A stretch of DNA of 64,000 bases from Rugosimonospora sp040255525 (GTDB lineage: Bacteria > Actinomycetota > Actinomycetes > Mycobacteriales > Micromonosporaceae), in NCBI GenBank assembly GCA_040255525.1, contig JBDZVD010000012.1:1-64000 (forward strand). The letters run 5' to 3'. Numbering within the stretch: the stretch's first letter is position 1; each line of letters begins with the position of its first letter. Below, piece by piece: positions 7,815 to 15,638 of the stretch. The notes beneath the pieces were generated by a model that saw nothing but the letters and a program-made list of their open reading frames with translations, was not told the DNA's origin and did no database searches. Made by a program: the position numbers and the translations under genes.

Positions 7815-7846
7815 CTGAGCGTCCGTTCAGGCGGCCCGGTTAGAGT
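7815..7846 (+). promoter_or_regulatory. Promoter and candidate operator of 3-hydroxybutyryl-CoA dehydrogenase
   Basis: CTGAGCGTCCGTTCAG (7815-7830) is a near-palindrome with 7-bp arms matching at six positions. It covers the expected -35 region of a -10 box TAGAGT at 7841-7846. Closely similar 16-mers lie before the thiolase and isobutyryl-CoA mutase genes. A leader of about 30 bases with GGGAGAGG precedes the ATG. Confidence 0.6.
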
Positions 7847-7884
7847 GCTTGCCAAGGTTGCCACGAGCAGGGGAGAGGACGGAC

Positions 7885-8733
7885 ATGACGGGTCGCCTCG
7901 CGGTCATCGGGGCCGGGCTGATGGGGTCCGGAATCGCACAGGTCGCCGCGCAGGCCGGCTGGTCGGTCGTGCTGCGCGACCTGACCACCCAGGCCACCGG
8001 CCGAGGGCTGGCCGGCATCGAGAAGTCGCTGGAGAAATTCGCCGGCAAGGGCGTCATCGCGGCCGACGACGTCGCCGCCACGCTGAGCCGGATCAGCACC
8101 ACGACCGAGCTGGACGCGGCCGCCGACGCGGACATCGTGGTCGAAGCGGTCTTCGAGCAACTCGACGTGAAGCAGGACGTGTTCCGGGCGCTGGACGGCA
8201 TCTGCAAGGACGGCGCCGTACTGGCCACGAACACCAGCGCGATTCCGGTCACCCAGATCGCGGTGGCCACATCGCGACCCGAGTCGGTCGTCGGTACGCA
8301 CTTCTTCTCGCCGGTACCGCTGATGAAGCTGTGCGAGCTGGTACGCGGGTACAAGACGTCGGACGCGACGCTGACCACCGCCAAGGCGTTCGCGGAAGAG
8401 GTCGGCAAGACCACGATCGTGGTGAACCGGGACATCGCCGGGTTCGTCACCACCCGCCTGATCTCCGCCCTGGTGGTCGAGGCGGTGAAGCTCGTGGAGA
8501 GCGGCGTGGTGTCGGCCGAGGACCTGGACATCGCGTGCAAGCTGGGCTTCGGCCACCCGATGGGTCCGCTGGCCACCACCGACCTCACCGGTGTCGACGT
8601 GCTGCTACACGCGACGAAGAACATCTACACGGACACCGCCGACGAGAAGTTCTTCCCGCCGGAGCTGTTGCAGCGCATGGTGGCCGCGGGCGACCTGGGC
8701 CGCAAGACCGGTCGGGGCTTCTACTCGTACTGA
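7885..8733 (+). CDS. hbd: 3-hydroxybutyryl-CoA dehydrogenase
   Basis: Oxidises or reduces 3-hydroxyacyl-CoA, most likely (S)-3-hydroxybutyryl-CoA, with NAD(P). It has 282 residues from ATG 7885, with ribosome binding site GGGAGAGG. The N-terminal Rossmann motif is GAGLMGSGIAQ. The catalytic region reads ATNTSAIPV with Ser, GTHFFSPVPLMKLCELV with His and Glu, then the C-terminal helical domain ending GRKTGRGFYSY. The asparagine usually found in the GFVVNR motif is threonine here (GFVTTRLI), which may tune activity. The promoter carries the motif shared with the thiolase and mutase genes, which fits a route to butyryl-CoA. Confidence 0.92.
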   Translation: MTGRLAVIGAGLMGSGIAQVAAQAGWSVVLRDLTTQATGRGLAGIEKSLEKFAGKGVIAADDVAATLSRISTTTELDAAADADIVVEAVFEQLDVKQDVFRALDGICKDGAVLATNTSAIPVTQIAVATSRPESVVGTHFFSPVPLMKLCELVRGYKTSDATLTTAKAFAEEVGKTTIVVNRDIAGFVTTRLISALVVEAVKLVESGVVSAEDLDIACKLGFGHPMGPLATTDLTGVDVLLHATKNIYTDTADEKFFPPELLQRMVAAGDLGRKTGRGFYSY

Positions 8734-8737
8734 GCGG

Positions 8738-8749
8738 CCGCCCGGGCGG
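8738..8749. terminator. Short palindrome after the dehydrogenase gene
   Basis: CCGCCCGGGCGG is a perfect 12-bp palindrome five bases after the stop at 8733. It is a weak candidate terminator for the convergent genes hbd and the ABC permease; the rest of 8750-8856 shows nothing recognisable. Confidence 0.35.
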
Positions 8750-8856
8750 TCTCGAGTGGAAGGGTTACGTCCTTCCGGCGTGCGACGGCCGGCGGCCGGA
8801 AATGCGGCGTCGCCCGGATCGGGCATCCGGGCGGCGCGCGCAGGCGGGTTCGAGGC

Positions 8857-9684
8857 TCAGCCGTCCTTGGCGGCCCGCCAGCGGAAGGTGCGGGTGGCCA
8901 GCACCAGCCCGCCGATCGCCCACAGGACGAGGATCAGCGCCAGACGGCCGTGCTCCCAGCTGTGCGCCGCCTCCTGCTGGGCGAACGAGTCCGGCAGGAA
9001 CACCGAGCGGTACCCCTGGGCGATCCACTTCAGCGGGAACAGCGCGCCGACGTGCTGCAGCCAGCCCGGCAGGTCGGTGAACACGAAGTACACGCCGGAC
9101 AGGAACTGGAGCACCAGCGCGATCGGGGTGATCGTCGCCGGGGCGGACTTCCCGGTGCGCGGTACCGAGGAGAAGGCGATACCCAGCAGCGAGCCGGCGG
9201 CGGTACCCGCGACGGTGACCCAGATGAAGGTGACCCAGCGGTGCCAGTCGCTGGGCAGCGTCACCTTGCCCAGCGCCGCGGCGATCGCGAGCAGCAGGAT
9301 CGACTCCAGTACGACCATGGTCAGGACCATCACGATCTTGCCGAGGAAGTACGCGGCGGGTGGCATGGGCGTGCCCTCCAGCCGCTTGAGGATGCCCTTG
9401 TCGCGTTCGATCGAGATCTGGATCGCCAGGGTCTGGAAACTCACCCCGAACAGCCCGACCGCGAGTACGCCCGGAACGAAGTACTGGGAGAAGGGGATGT
9501 TCCCGGGGATCTTGTAGGTGAGCACCGAACTGAAGATCAGCAACAGGATCACCGGAAAGGCGAGCGTGAACACCACCGACTCGCGTTGCCGGAAGAACTC
9601 CTTGACCTCCAGCTTCCCGCGCTCCCAGCCGATCCGGGCGGCGTGCACCGGGCCGCGCCCCACCGTCGCAGCAGTCGTGGCCAT
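8857..9684 (-). CDS. ABC-2 type exporter permease
   Basis: Membrane partner of the ATPase encoded just upstream. About 275 residues with six predicted membrane segments. After a short cytoplasmic N-terminus comes ESVVFTLAFPVILLLIFSSV, followed by an exposed loop and QYFVPGVLAVGLFGVSFQTL. Then come three more helices, and TWRW-like FRWRAAKDG ends the chain. The cytoplasmic motif ISIERDKGILKRLEGTPMPP is typical of ABC-2 (DrrB/NodJ-like) permeases. Its ATG overlaps the ATPase stop codon as TGATG, and a GTG three bases earlier is also possible. Such pairs export drugs, lipids or polysaccharide; the substrate is not inferable. Confidence 0.9.
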   Translation of the reverse strand: MATTAATVGRGPVHAARIGWERGKLEVKEFFRQRESVVFTLAFPVILLLIFSSVLTYKIPGNIPFSQYFVPGVLAVGLFGVSFQTLAIQISIERDKGILKRLEGTPMPPAAYFLGKIVMVLTMVVLESILLLAIAAALGKVTLPSDWHRWVTFIWVTVAGTAAGSLLGIAFSSVPRTGKSAPATITPIALVLQFLSGVYFVFTDLPGWLQHVGALFPLKWIAQGYRSVFLPDSFAQQEAAHSWEHGRLALILVLWAIGGLVLATRTFRWRAAKDG

Positions 9685-10541
9685 CACTGCTCTCCCTTGC
9701 CTGCGTTGATCATGGATAGGTAGATGTCCTCCAGGGTCGGCCGGGTCACGGTCAGGCCCGGTACCTCGCCGCCGAACTCGGCGGACAGCTTCGCCACCTG
9801 GGCGGTCGGGGTGTCGGTGGACAGCGACTGCCGGCCGGCGGGCCCGTCCCAGCCGACCACGGTCGCGGCGGTGGCCCGGCCGCCGAGTGTCGCCGGGGTG
9901 GCCACCTCGATCATCCGGCCGTTGCTGATCACGCCCACCCGGTTGGCCAGCGCCTCCGCCTCGTACAGGTAGTGGGTGGTGAGCAGGATCGTGGTGCCCT
10001 CGGCGGACAGCCGGCGGATCAGCTCCCAGAACTCCTGCCGGGCCTCGGGGTCGAAGCCGGTCGTCGGCTCGTCGAGGAACAGCAGCTCCGGCCGGCCGAT
10101 CACGCCCAGCGCCACGTCCAGCCGGCGGCGCTGGCCGCCGGAGAGGGTACCGGCGCGTGCGGTCGCCTTCCCTGCCAGGCCGACTGCCTCGATCACTTCG
10201 GCCGGGTCGCGTGGGGCCGGGTAGTACCGGGCGAAGTGGCTGATCACCTCGCGTACCGTCAACGCCTCGAACTCCCCGGTGGACTGGAGCACGATGCCCA
10301 CCCGGGCGCGCCAGTCCCGGGTCGGGTGCTTCGGATCGAGGCCCAGCACGGTGACCTCGCCGGCGGTCCGGGGCCGGTACCCCTCAAGGATCTCGACCGT
10401 CGTGGTCTTGCCGGCACCGTTCGGGCCCAGCAGGGCGAAGCACTCGCCGCGGAGCACATCCAGGTCCAGACCCCCGACGGCGACGTGGTCACCGTATGTC
10501 TTCTGCAACCCGCGCACCCGGATCGCGACGTCGTCTGTCAT
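9684..10541 (-). CDS. ABC exporter ATP-binding protein (DrrA/CcmA-like)
   Basis: 285-residue ATPase driving the permease at 8857-9684. Walker A GPNGAGKTTT, Q-loop VLQSTGEFEALTV, signature LSGGQRRRLDVAL, Walker B LLFLDEPTTGFD and H-loop LLTTHYLYEAEAL are all intact. A C-terminal extension of about 70 residues, ending LTVTRPTLEDIYLSMI, is characteristic of the DrrA/NatA group. It starts with ATG at 10541. A possible -10 CACTCT sits seven bases upstream on the minus strand, hinting at leaderless expression. It is divergent from a second ABC module at 10687. Confidence 0.93.
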   Translation of the reverse strand: MTDDVAIRVRGLQKTYGDHVAVGGLDLDVLRGECFALLGPNGAGKTTTVEILEGYRPRTAGEVTVLGLDPKHPTRDWRARVGIVLQSTGEFEALTVREVISHFARYYPAPRDPAEVIEAVGLAGKATARAGTLSGGQRRRLDVALGVIGRPELLFLDEPTTGFDPEARQEFWELIRRLSAEGTTILLTTHYLYEAEALANRVGVISNGRMIEVATPATLGGRATAATVVGWDGPAGRQSLSTDTPTAQVAKLSAEFGGEVPGLTVTRPTLEDIYLSMINAGKGEQ

Positions 10542-10673
10542 GTCACCCAGAGTGCACGACCGGTCGGGTGGCCGGGTACGCCCCCCGGGTGGAACCACGC
10601 GCCAACCTGAGATGGATTTCACGTATCCACCCCCCGGCCCGCTCGCGGACGAGCATGCCGGACAACCGCGCCG

Positions 10674-10679
10674 GTACGC
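10674..10679 (+). promoter_or_regulatory. Leaderless -10 box of the second ABC module
   Basis: TACGCT is followed by seven bases and the GTG at 10687. No ribosome binding site precedes the start. Confidence 0.55.
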
Positions 10680-10686
10680 TTCCGTC

Positions 10687-11307
10687 GTGCTGTCCGTGGC
10701 CAACCTCACCCGCCGGTTCGGTGAGCGGGTCGTGCTCAACAAGATCAGTTTCTCGGTCGCCGCCGGCGAGGTGTGCGCGGTGATCGGCGCCAACGGTTCC
10801 GGGAAGACCACCCTGCTGCGGTGCGTGGTCGGGGCGGATCGCCCGGACGGCGGCCAGGTACGGCTCGACGGCCGGCCGATGGAGGAGACCGACCCGGTCA
10901 CCCGGGCCTCGGTCGCCTGCGTCCTGGACGACGTCGACTTCTTCCCCGACCTGTCCGTCGGCGAGCACCTCGACCTGCTCGCGTACGCGCACGGCGGCCA
11001 GCAGCCGGACGCGGTGGAGGAGGTCATCGCCGAGCTGGGCCTGGCCGACGCGCGCGACCAGCTGCCGGCCACGCTGTCCAGCGGCCAGCGCCGCCGCCTG
11101 GCCCTGGCGTCCTGCTTCGTCCGGCCGCGCCGGCTGCTCGTGCTGGACGAGCCCGAGCAGCGGCTGGACGCCGAAGGCCGGGACTGGCTGGCCCGGGCGC
11201 TGCTGCGGGAGCGGGAGGCCGGCACCGCGGTGCTGCTGGCCTCGCACGACCCCGAGCTGGTCGCCGCGGTCGCCGACAGCCATCTCGAACTGGGGTCGGA
11301 GGATTGA
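10687..11307 (+). CDS. ABC transporter ATP-binding protein
   Basis: Compact 206-residue ATPase from GTG 10687. Walker A is GANGSGKTTL, the Q-loop region ACVLDDVDFFPDLSVGEHL, signature LSSGQRRRLALAS (second Gly of LSGGQ replaced by Ser), Walker B LLVLDEPEQRLD and switch histidine in LLASHDPEL. The catalytic glutamate is present. It overlaps by four bases the start of the membrane protein that follows, so the two form one transporter. The function is most likely export, by analogy with other small ATPases paired with large multi-spanning proteins; the substrate is unknown. Confidence 0.9.
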   Translation: MLSVANLTRRFGERVVLNKISFSVAAGEVCAVIGANGSGKTTLLRCVVGADRPDGGQVRLDGRPMEETDPVTRASVACVLDDVDFFPDLSVGEHLDLLAYAHGGQQPDAVEEVIAELGLADARDQLPATLSSGQRRRLALASCFVRPRRLLVLDEPEQRLDAEGRDWLARALLREREAGTAVLLASHDPELVAAVADSHLELGSED

Positions 11308-12725
11308 GCCCGGCCACCGGTCTTCCGCCGGCCGTGTCCGCGGCGCTGCCGCCCGCGCCCGCGGTGCCTTCGGCCCGCCGGCTGCGCAAGAGGCTGCGCG
11401 CGGCGCGCCGGGAGCACGGGAGCGGCCGGGGCGGGGACATCTACCTGGCCCTCATGGTCATCGTGCTCTTCGGGGCGGTCGGTCCCCGCTTCGTGAACCG
11501 CTACTTCGCGCACCCTGCGGTACAGCCGGCTCCGGAGGCGATCCGGTGGTGGTTGGTGGTCGCGCTGGCCGTCGCCGCGGCGGGGCTGGCCTGGCAGGCG
11601 CTGCGCGCGTTCGGCCCGCTGCTGGCCATGCCCTCGACCCAGACCTGGTGCGTGGCCAGCCCGGTGGACCGCCGTGGCTGGCTGGTCACGCCGCTGGGGT
11701 ACCTGCTGCTCGGCGCCGCGCTGGTCGGCGCGGGGGCGGGTACCGCCGGCGCCCTGCTGGCCGGTGCCGCGACGGGTACCGGCGGCGCCGCCGTCGGCGC
11801 GGCGGCGCTGGTCGGTGCCGGCATCGCGGTGGCTCTGGCCGGGGCCGCCAGCGCGGTACAGACCCGGCGGCGGCACCCGGTGGAGGGCGTACCCGTGCTG
11901 CTGGGCCTGGCCGGCGCGGCGGCGGTGATCGGGCTGCGGTACGCGCACGGGGTTCCGGCCACTCCGTCCCCGCCGGTCCGGTGGGCGGCCGTGGTCGTGG
12001 CCGCCGTCGCGGTCGCCTGCGCCGCGGCGGCGTTGCGGCGCCTGGGCAGGGTCGACCGGGCCGCGCTCGCGGCCGGGGCGCCGTTGGCCGGGGCGGCCGC
12101 CTCAGCCGTGATCTTCATGGATACCTCGCTGTTCTCCGGGGTGGTCGAGGCGAGGCGCTGGCGGCGGGCCGGCCGGGTGCGGCTGGGCGGGCACCGGCTG
12201 CGGCCCGGGCGGCGCTGGGCGGTCCTGTTGCGGGCGGAACTGCGCCGGCTGCCCCGCCGGCCCGGGGCGCTGGCGATGTGGGCCGGGCTGCTTCTCGTGC
12301 CGTACGCGCTGGTGCTGCTCGCCCCCGAGGCGGCCGGCGCGGGCCGGGTGGTGGCCGGGTACCTGGCCACCGGCCGGCTGGCCGCCGGGCTGCGCGCGGT
12401 CTCCCGCTCACCGGCCCTGCGCCGCAGCCTCGGCGACACGGACCAGCGGCTGTACCTGGTGCACCTGGTGGTACCGGCCGCCGGCGCGCTGCTGTGGTGG
12501 CTGGCCGGCAGCGGGGTGTCCGCGCCGGGACCGAACCAGTTGGTGTTCGTCATCGGGCTGGTGTTCGCGGTGTACCGCAACGCGAACCGGCCGCCACGCA
12601 GCTACGACGGCCCGATGGTCGACACCCCGTACGGGCTGATCCCCGTCGACCTGCTCCGCCAGGTGCTGCGCGGCCTCGACGTGGTCGCGGTGCTGGTGTT
12701 CCTCCAGCTGCTCCTGCCGGCCTGA
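11304..12725 (+). CDS. Large ABC permease-like membrane protein (DUF6297-like)
   Basis: A protein of about 473 residues with a basic cytoplasmic N-terminus (SARRLRKRLRAARREHG) and ten or more membrane helices, very Ala/Leu/Val-rich. It ends PPRSYDGPMVDTPYGLIPVDLLRQ and a last helix. It resembles proteins annotated DUF6297, which accompany an adjacent ATPase in actinobacteria, so I take it as the permease for the ATPase at 10687-11307. The start is uncertain: TTG at 11304 overlaps the ATPase stop, while GTG at 11334 is also in frame and neither has ideal ribosome binding site spacing. Transport substrate is unknown. Confidence 0.7.
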   Translation: MSPATGLPPAVSAALPPAPAVPSARRLRKRLRAARREHGSGRGGDIYLALMVIVLFGAVGPRFVNRYFAHPAVQPAPEAIRWWLVVALAVAAAGLAWQALRAFGPLLAMPSTQTWCVASPVDRRGWLVTPLGYLLLGAALVGAGAGTAGALLAGAATGTGGAAVGAAALVGAGIAVALAGAASAVQTRRRHPVEGVPVLLGLAGAAAVIGLRYAHGVPATPSPPVRWAAVVVAAVAVACAAAALRRLGRVDRAALAAGAPLAGAAASAVIFMDTSLFSGVVEARRWRRAGRVRLGGHRLRPGRRWAVLLRAELRRLPRRPGALAMWAGLLLVPYALVLLAPEAAGAGRVVAGYLATGRLAAGLRAVSRSPALRRSLGDTDQRLYLVHLVVPAAGALLWWLAGSGVSAPGPNQLVFVIGLVFAVYRNANRPPRSYDGPMVDTPYGLIPVDLLRQVLRGLDVVAVLVFLQLLLPA

Positions 12726-12732
12726 GCCCGGC

Positions 12733-12747
12733 CTGAGCCCGGCTCAG
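12733..12747. terminator. Palindrome bridging two convergent stops
   Basis: CTGAGCCCGGCTCAG pairs as a 6-bp stem. It sits between the stop at 12725 and the opposing stop at 12744-12746, which it overlaps. It is short, so only a modest terminator candidate. Confidence 0.35.
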
Positions 12748-13421
12748 CCTCGCAGCCCGGTGCCCGGATCCGCCGGCAGCCGCAGGGTGTCCGCCGGCCT
12801 GGCCGCCGCCGCCCGCCGGGCGGCCTTCTCCGCCCTGCGCCGCCTGCGGCGTCGCCGTACCCAGACGAAGAACGCGACGATCGCGGCGACGAACACCACG
12901 ATCAGCACCGGCAGCACGATCGCGACCAGCGACATGACCGTGCTGAACACGTCCTCGACCGTGCTGGCCACCGGGGCGCCGAAGCCGAGGGTGGAGACGT
13001 TGATGACCGGTCGGGCGGTCGCCTTGACCCCATGTACGCACAGCGCCACCAGCGCGCCGACCGCGATCGGTACCCACTGGTGCCCGCTGAAGAACCGGCC
13101 CGGATCGGTCACCATCTCGGTCTTCGCGCCGGACGCCGCACCGAACGACAGGCCGCCCGCGGTCGGCCGGATGAGCGTGTGCACGACGTCGTTGACGTGG
13201 TCCATGACCGGCACCTTGTCGGCGACCACCTCGATGGCCAGCAGCACCACCAGGATGGTCAGGACCCAGCCGTTGCTCAGCCACTGCCAGCCGGCCGGCA
13301 GGTCGACCAGCCCGGTGTACCGGTCGAGCAGGCCGAGCGCGAGCAGCGGGATGTACGCGTTGAGTCCGGCCGATGCCGACAGGCCCAAGCCGGTCAGTGC
13401 TTCCAACACGACGTCCAGCAT
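12744..13421 (-). CDS. DUF4126 family membrane protein
   Basis: 225 residues from ATG 13421, with N-terminal segment LGLSASAGLNAYIPLLALGL and about five membrane helices, ending in the last helix IVLPVLIVVFVAAIVAFFVWV. A strongly basic cytoplasmic tail follows (RRRRRRRRAEKAARR). The conserved SAGLNAY and DHVNDVVHTLIRPTAGG motifs identify DUF4126, whose function is unknown. It is divergent from nucS with only 41 bases between starts, so promoters must overlap. Confidence 0.85.
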   Translation of the reverse strand: MLDVVLEALTGLGLSASAGLNAYIPLLALGLLDRYTGLVDLPAGWQWLSNGWVLTILVVLLAIEVVADKVPVMDHVNDVVHTLIRPTAGGLSFGAASGAKTEMVTDPGRFFSGHQWVPIAVGALVALCVHGVKATARPVINVSTLGFGAPVASTVEDVFSTVMSLVAIVLPVLIVVFVAAIVAFFVWVRRRRRRRRAEKAARRAAAARPADTLRLPADPGTGLRG

Positions 13422-13450
13422 GGCATCGGCGCGCCACTGCCGGCGTCGGC

Positions 13451-13456
13451 TACCCT
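13451..13456 (+). promoter_or_regulatory. Leaderless -10 box of nucS
   Basis: TACCCT then six bases then GTG at 13463, without a ribosome binding site. Confidence 0.55.
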
Positions 13457-13462
13457 CGCACG

Positions 13463-14122
13463 GTGCGGTTGGTGATTGCCCGGTGCTCGGTGGACTACAT
13501 CGGTCGGCTCACGGCCCATCTGCCGCCGGCCACCCGCCTGCTGATGGTGAAGGCCGACGGGTCGGTGTCGATCCACGCGGACGACCGGGCGTACAAGCCG
13601 CTCAACTGGATGAGCCCGCCGTGCCGGATCGAGGAGGCGCCGGGCGTCTGGCGGGTGGTCAACAAGGGCGGCGAGGAGCTGCGCATCACCCTCGAGGAAG
13701 TGCTCCACGACTCCTCGCACGAGTTGGGCGTCGACCCCGGCCTGCAGAAGGACGGCGTCGAGGCGCACCTGCAGGAGTTGCTGGCCGCGGCGCCGGGCAC
13801 GCTGCGCGAGGGGTACACGCTGGTGCGGCGGGAGTTCCCCACCCCGATCGGGCCGGTCGACCTGTTCTGTCGGGACGCCGAGGGCGCCAGCGTGGCCGTG
13901 GAGGTGAAGCGGCGGGCCGGCATCGACGCGGTCGAGCAGCTGACCCGGTACCTGGAGCTGCTCAACCGCGACCCGCTGCTGGCGCCGGTGGCCGGCGTGC
14001 TGGCGGCTCAGACGATCGCCCCGCAGGCCCGTACGCTCGCCGAGGACCGGGGGATTCGCTGTGTGGTGGTCGACTACGACGCGCTGCGCGGGATCGAGCG
14101 GGACGAGCTGACGCTGTTCTGA
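13463..14122 (+). CDS. nucS: Mismatch-specific endonuclease NucS/EndoMS
   Basis: Cuts both strands at mismatched bases. In actinobacteria lacking MutS-MutL, NucS provides non-canonical mismatch repair. It has 219 residues from GTG 13463. The N-terminal domain includes CSVDYIGRLTAHLPPATRLL. The C-terminal RecB-like nuclease core shows GPVDLFCRDAEG with the metal-binding aspartate and VAVEVKRRAG with the E-x-K pair, then VEQLTRYLELL. The last residues, RDELTLF, fit the sliding-clamp-binding motif known for this family. Position shortly downstream of the atp and murA genes is typical for actinobacteria. Confidence 0.96.
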   Translation: MRLVIARCSVDYIGRLTAHLPPATRLLMVKADGSVSIHADDRAYKPLNWMSPPCRIEEAPGVWRVVNKGGEELRITLEEVLHDSSHELGVDPGLQKDGVEAHLQELLAAAPGTLREGYTLVRREFPTPIGPVDLFCRDAEGASVAVEVKRRAGIDAVEQLTRYLELLNRDPLLAPVAGVLAAQTIAPQARTLAEDRGIRCVVVDYDALRGIERDELTLF

Positions 14123-14187
14123 CCGGGGCGGCCCGGCGTGCGGTGCCGGCGCGGACCTGCATGATGACGCCTCTCGCCGTCCGATAG

Positions 14188-14226
14188 GGCAATTCGGCCA
14201 TTTTGCATCGCGTCTGGCAATTCGGC
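14188..14226. repeat. Direct repeat in AT-rich upstream region
   Basis: GGCAATTCGGC occurs at 14188-14198 and 14216-14226 within an unusually AT-rich stretch (about 14180-14260) ahead of the flippase gene. The 28-base spacing is close to three helical turns, as for cooperative protein binding. No regulator can be named. Confidence 0.55.
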
Positions 14227-14312
14227 AATTACCCTCCGTATTGTGACTTACCAGTATCGCCGCGCTGCGCGTACCTCCGCGGTGGCGCGCGCCCTGCTGG
14301 ATCGGCAGTGAC

Positions 14313-15620
14313 GTGCGGGGCGCGCGCCGAGCGGTCGCCGGACTGGTCGACCAGGCGGTCATGGCGTGTGCCAACGCCGCGAACACGATCCTCGCGCTGG
14401 CCCTGCTGACCCGTGCGCGGGCCGGTGCCATGGTGCTCTCGCTCGGCCTGGCCTACCTCGTGCTGACCCTGAACCGGGCGTTCGTCGGCGAGGTCCTGAT
14501 CGTGCTGGCCGCCCGGTTGGACGCGCCGCGCCGCGCCCGGCTGCTGCGCAACGGGCTGGCCATGGCGGTCGCGGTCGGGCTGGCGGCGATCGTGGTGCTG
14601 ATGGTGGTCTGGGTGCTCCGCCCCCGTACCGGCAAGATCGATTTGCAGGACCTGGTCTGGGTGGCGCCGTTCCTGCCGGTGATCCTGCTGCACGACACCG
14701 GCCGCAGCGGGTACCTCGCGCTCCGGGCGCAGGGCAGCTGCCTGATGATCGACCTGGTGTGGGTGTCGACCCAGGCCGTCGTGGTGACCGGCTTCCTGCT
14801 GGCCGGCCAGCGGTCGGCCAGCATGATCTTCGTGAGCTGGGGCGTCGGCGCGCTGGCCGGGGCGGCGGTCTTCCTGGCGCGTACCCGGCAGTGGCCGTGG
14901 CGCGGCAGCCCGCAGGCGTGGCTGAGCGAGACGAGACACCTGTCCGGCTGGTTCACCGCGACACAGGTGGTCGGCCAGCTCCAGGTACAGGCGATCAGCT
15001 TCCTGGTCAGCGGCCGGCTGTCCCAGCGCGACCTGTCCGGCCTGCGTGGCGGGCAGACCGCGCTGATCCAGCCGGTACAGAACTTCATCGTGGCGGTACA
15101 GAGCCTGATCGTGCCGAGGCTGTCCCGGCTGGCCGGTGACGCGGACGGGCGGCGGGGCCGGGACAGCCACTCCGCCGCCGACCGGCTCGCCCGGCAGACG
15201 AGGCTGCTCGCGATCGCGTTCGCCGGCCTCGCGGTCGTGATGGTGACCACCGTGGTGCCGCTGTCGGAGTTCGTGCTGGCCCGGTTGAGCAAGTTCGCCG
15301 ACATCGCGCCGCTGGCCCTCCCGCTGTGCGTGCAGGCGGGCATCTACCTGGTGGAGCTGCCGTTCGCGGCGGCGCTGCGCGGCATGCACCGGGCGCGGCT
15401 GCTGTTCGTCCGGTACGGCGTCTACACCACTGCGAGCCTGGCCGGCCTGGTCGCCGGCGGGGACACCGACGGGCTGCACGGCGCCGTGTGGGGGCTGACC
15501 GGCGGCGCGGCGGTCAGCCTGATCACGATGGTCGCGTTCTACCGGTACGCGCTGCACCAGCTGGTACGCGAGGCTCCGGAGCGGTCCGAGGTGGAGCCGG
15601 TACCCAGCGTCGCCGCCTGA
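14313..15620 (+). CDS. Polytopic membrane protein resembling polysaccharide flippases (MOP/Wzx-like)
   Basis: 435 residues with about twelve hydrophobic segments distributed along the whole chain and short polar loops. Recognisable helices include LALALLTRARAGAMVLSLGL and the C-terminal AVWGLTGGAAVSLITMVAFY. The middle contains SGWFTATQVVGQLQVQAISF and QNFIVAVQSLIVPRLSRLAG, resembling the internally duplicated halves of MOP-family flippases. No polysaccharide biosynthesis genes are nearby, so the cargo is unknown. The GTG start at 14313 lacks a clear ribosome binding site; an AT-rich upstream region with a direct repeat probably holds the promoter. Confidence 0.65.
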   Translation: MRGARRAVAGLVDQAVMACANAANTILALALLTRARAGAMVLSLGLAYLVLTLNRAFVGEVLIVLAARLDAPRRARLLRNGLAMAVAVGLAAIVVLMVVWVLRPRTGKIDLQDLVWVAPFLPVILLHDTGRSGYLALRAQGSCLMIDLVWVSTQAVVVTGFLLAGQRSASMIFVSWGVGALAGAAVFLARTRQWPWRGSPQAWLSETRHLSGWFTATQVVGQLQVQAISFLVSGRLSQRDLSGLRGGQTALIQPVQNFIVAVQSLIVPRLSRLAGDADGRRGRDSHSAADRLARQTRLLAIAFAGLAVVMVTTVVPLSEFVLARLSKFADIAPLALPLCVQAGIYLVELPFAAALRGMHRARLLFVRYGVYTTASLAGLVAGGDTDGLHGAVWGLTGGAAVSLITMVAFYRYALHQLVREAPERSEVEPVPSVAA

Positions 15621-15638
15621 CCGCCGGCGGGGCGGTGC

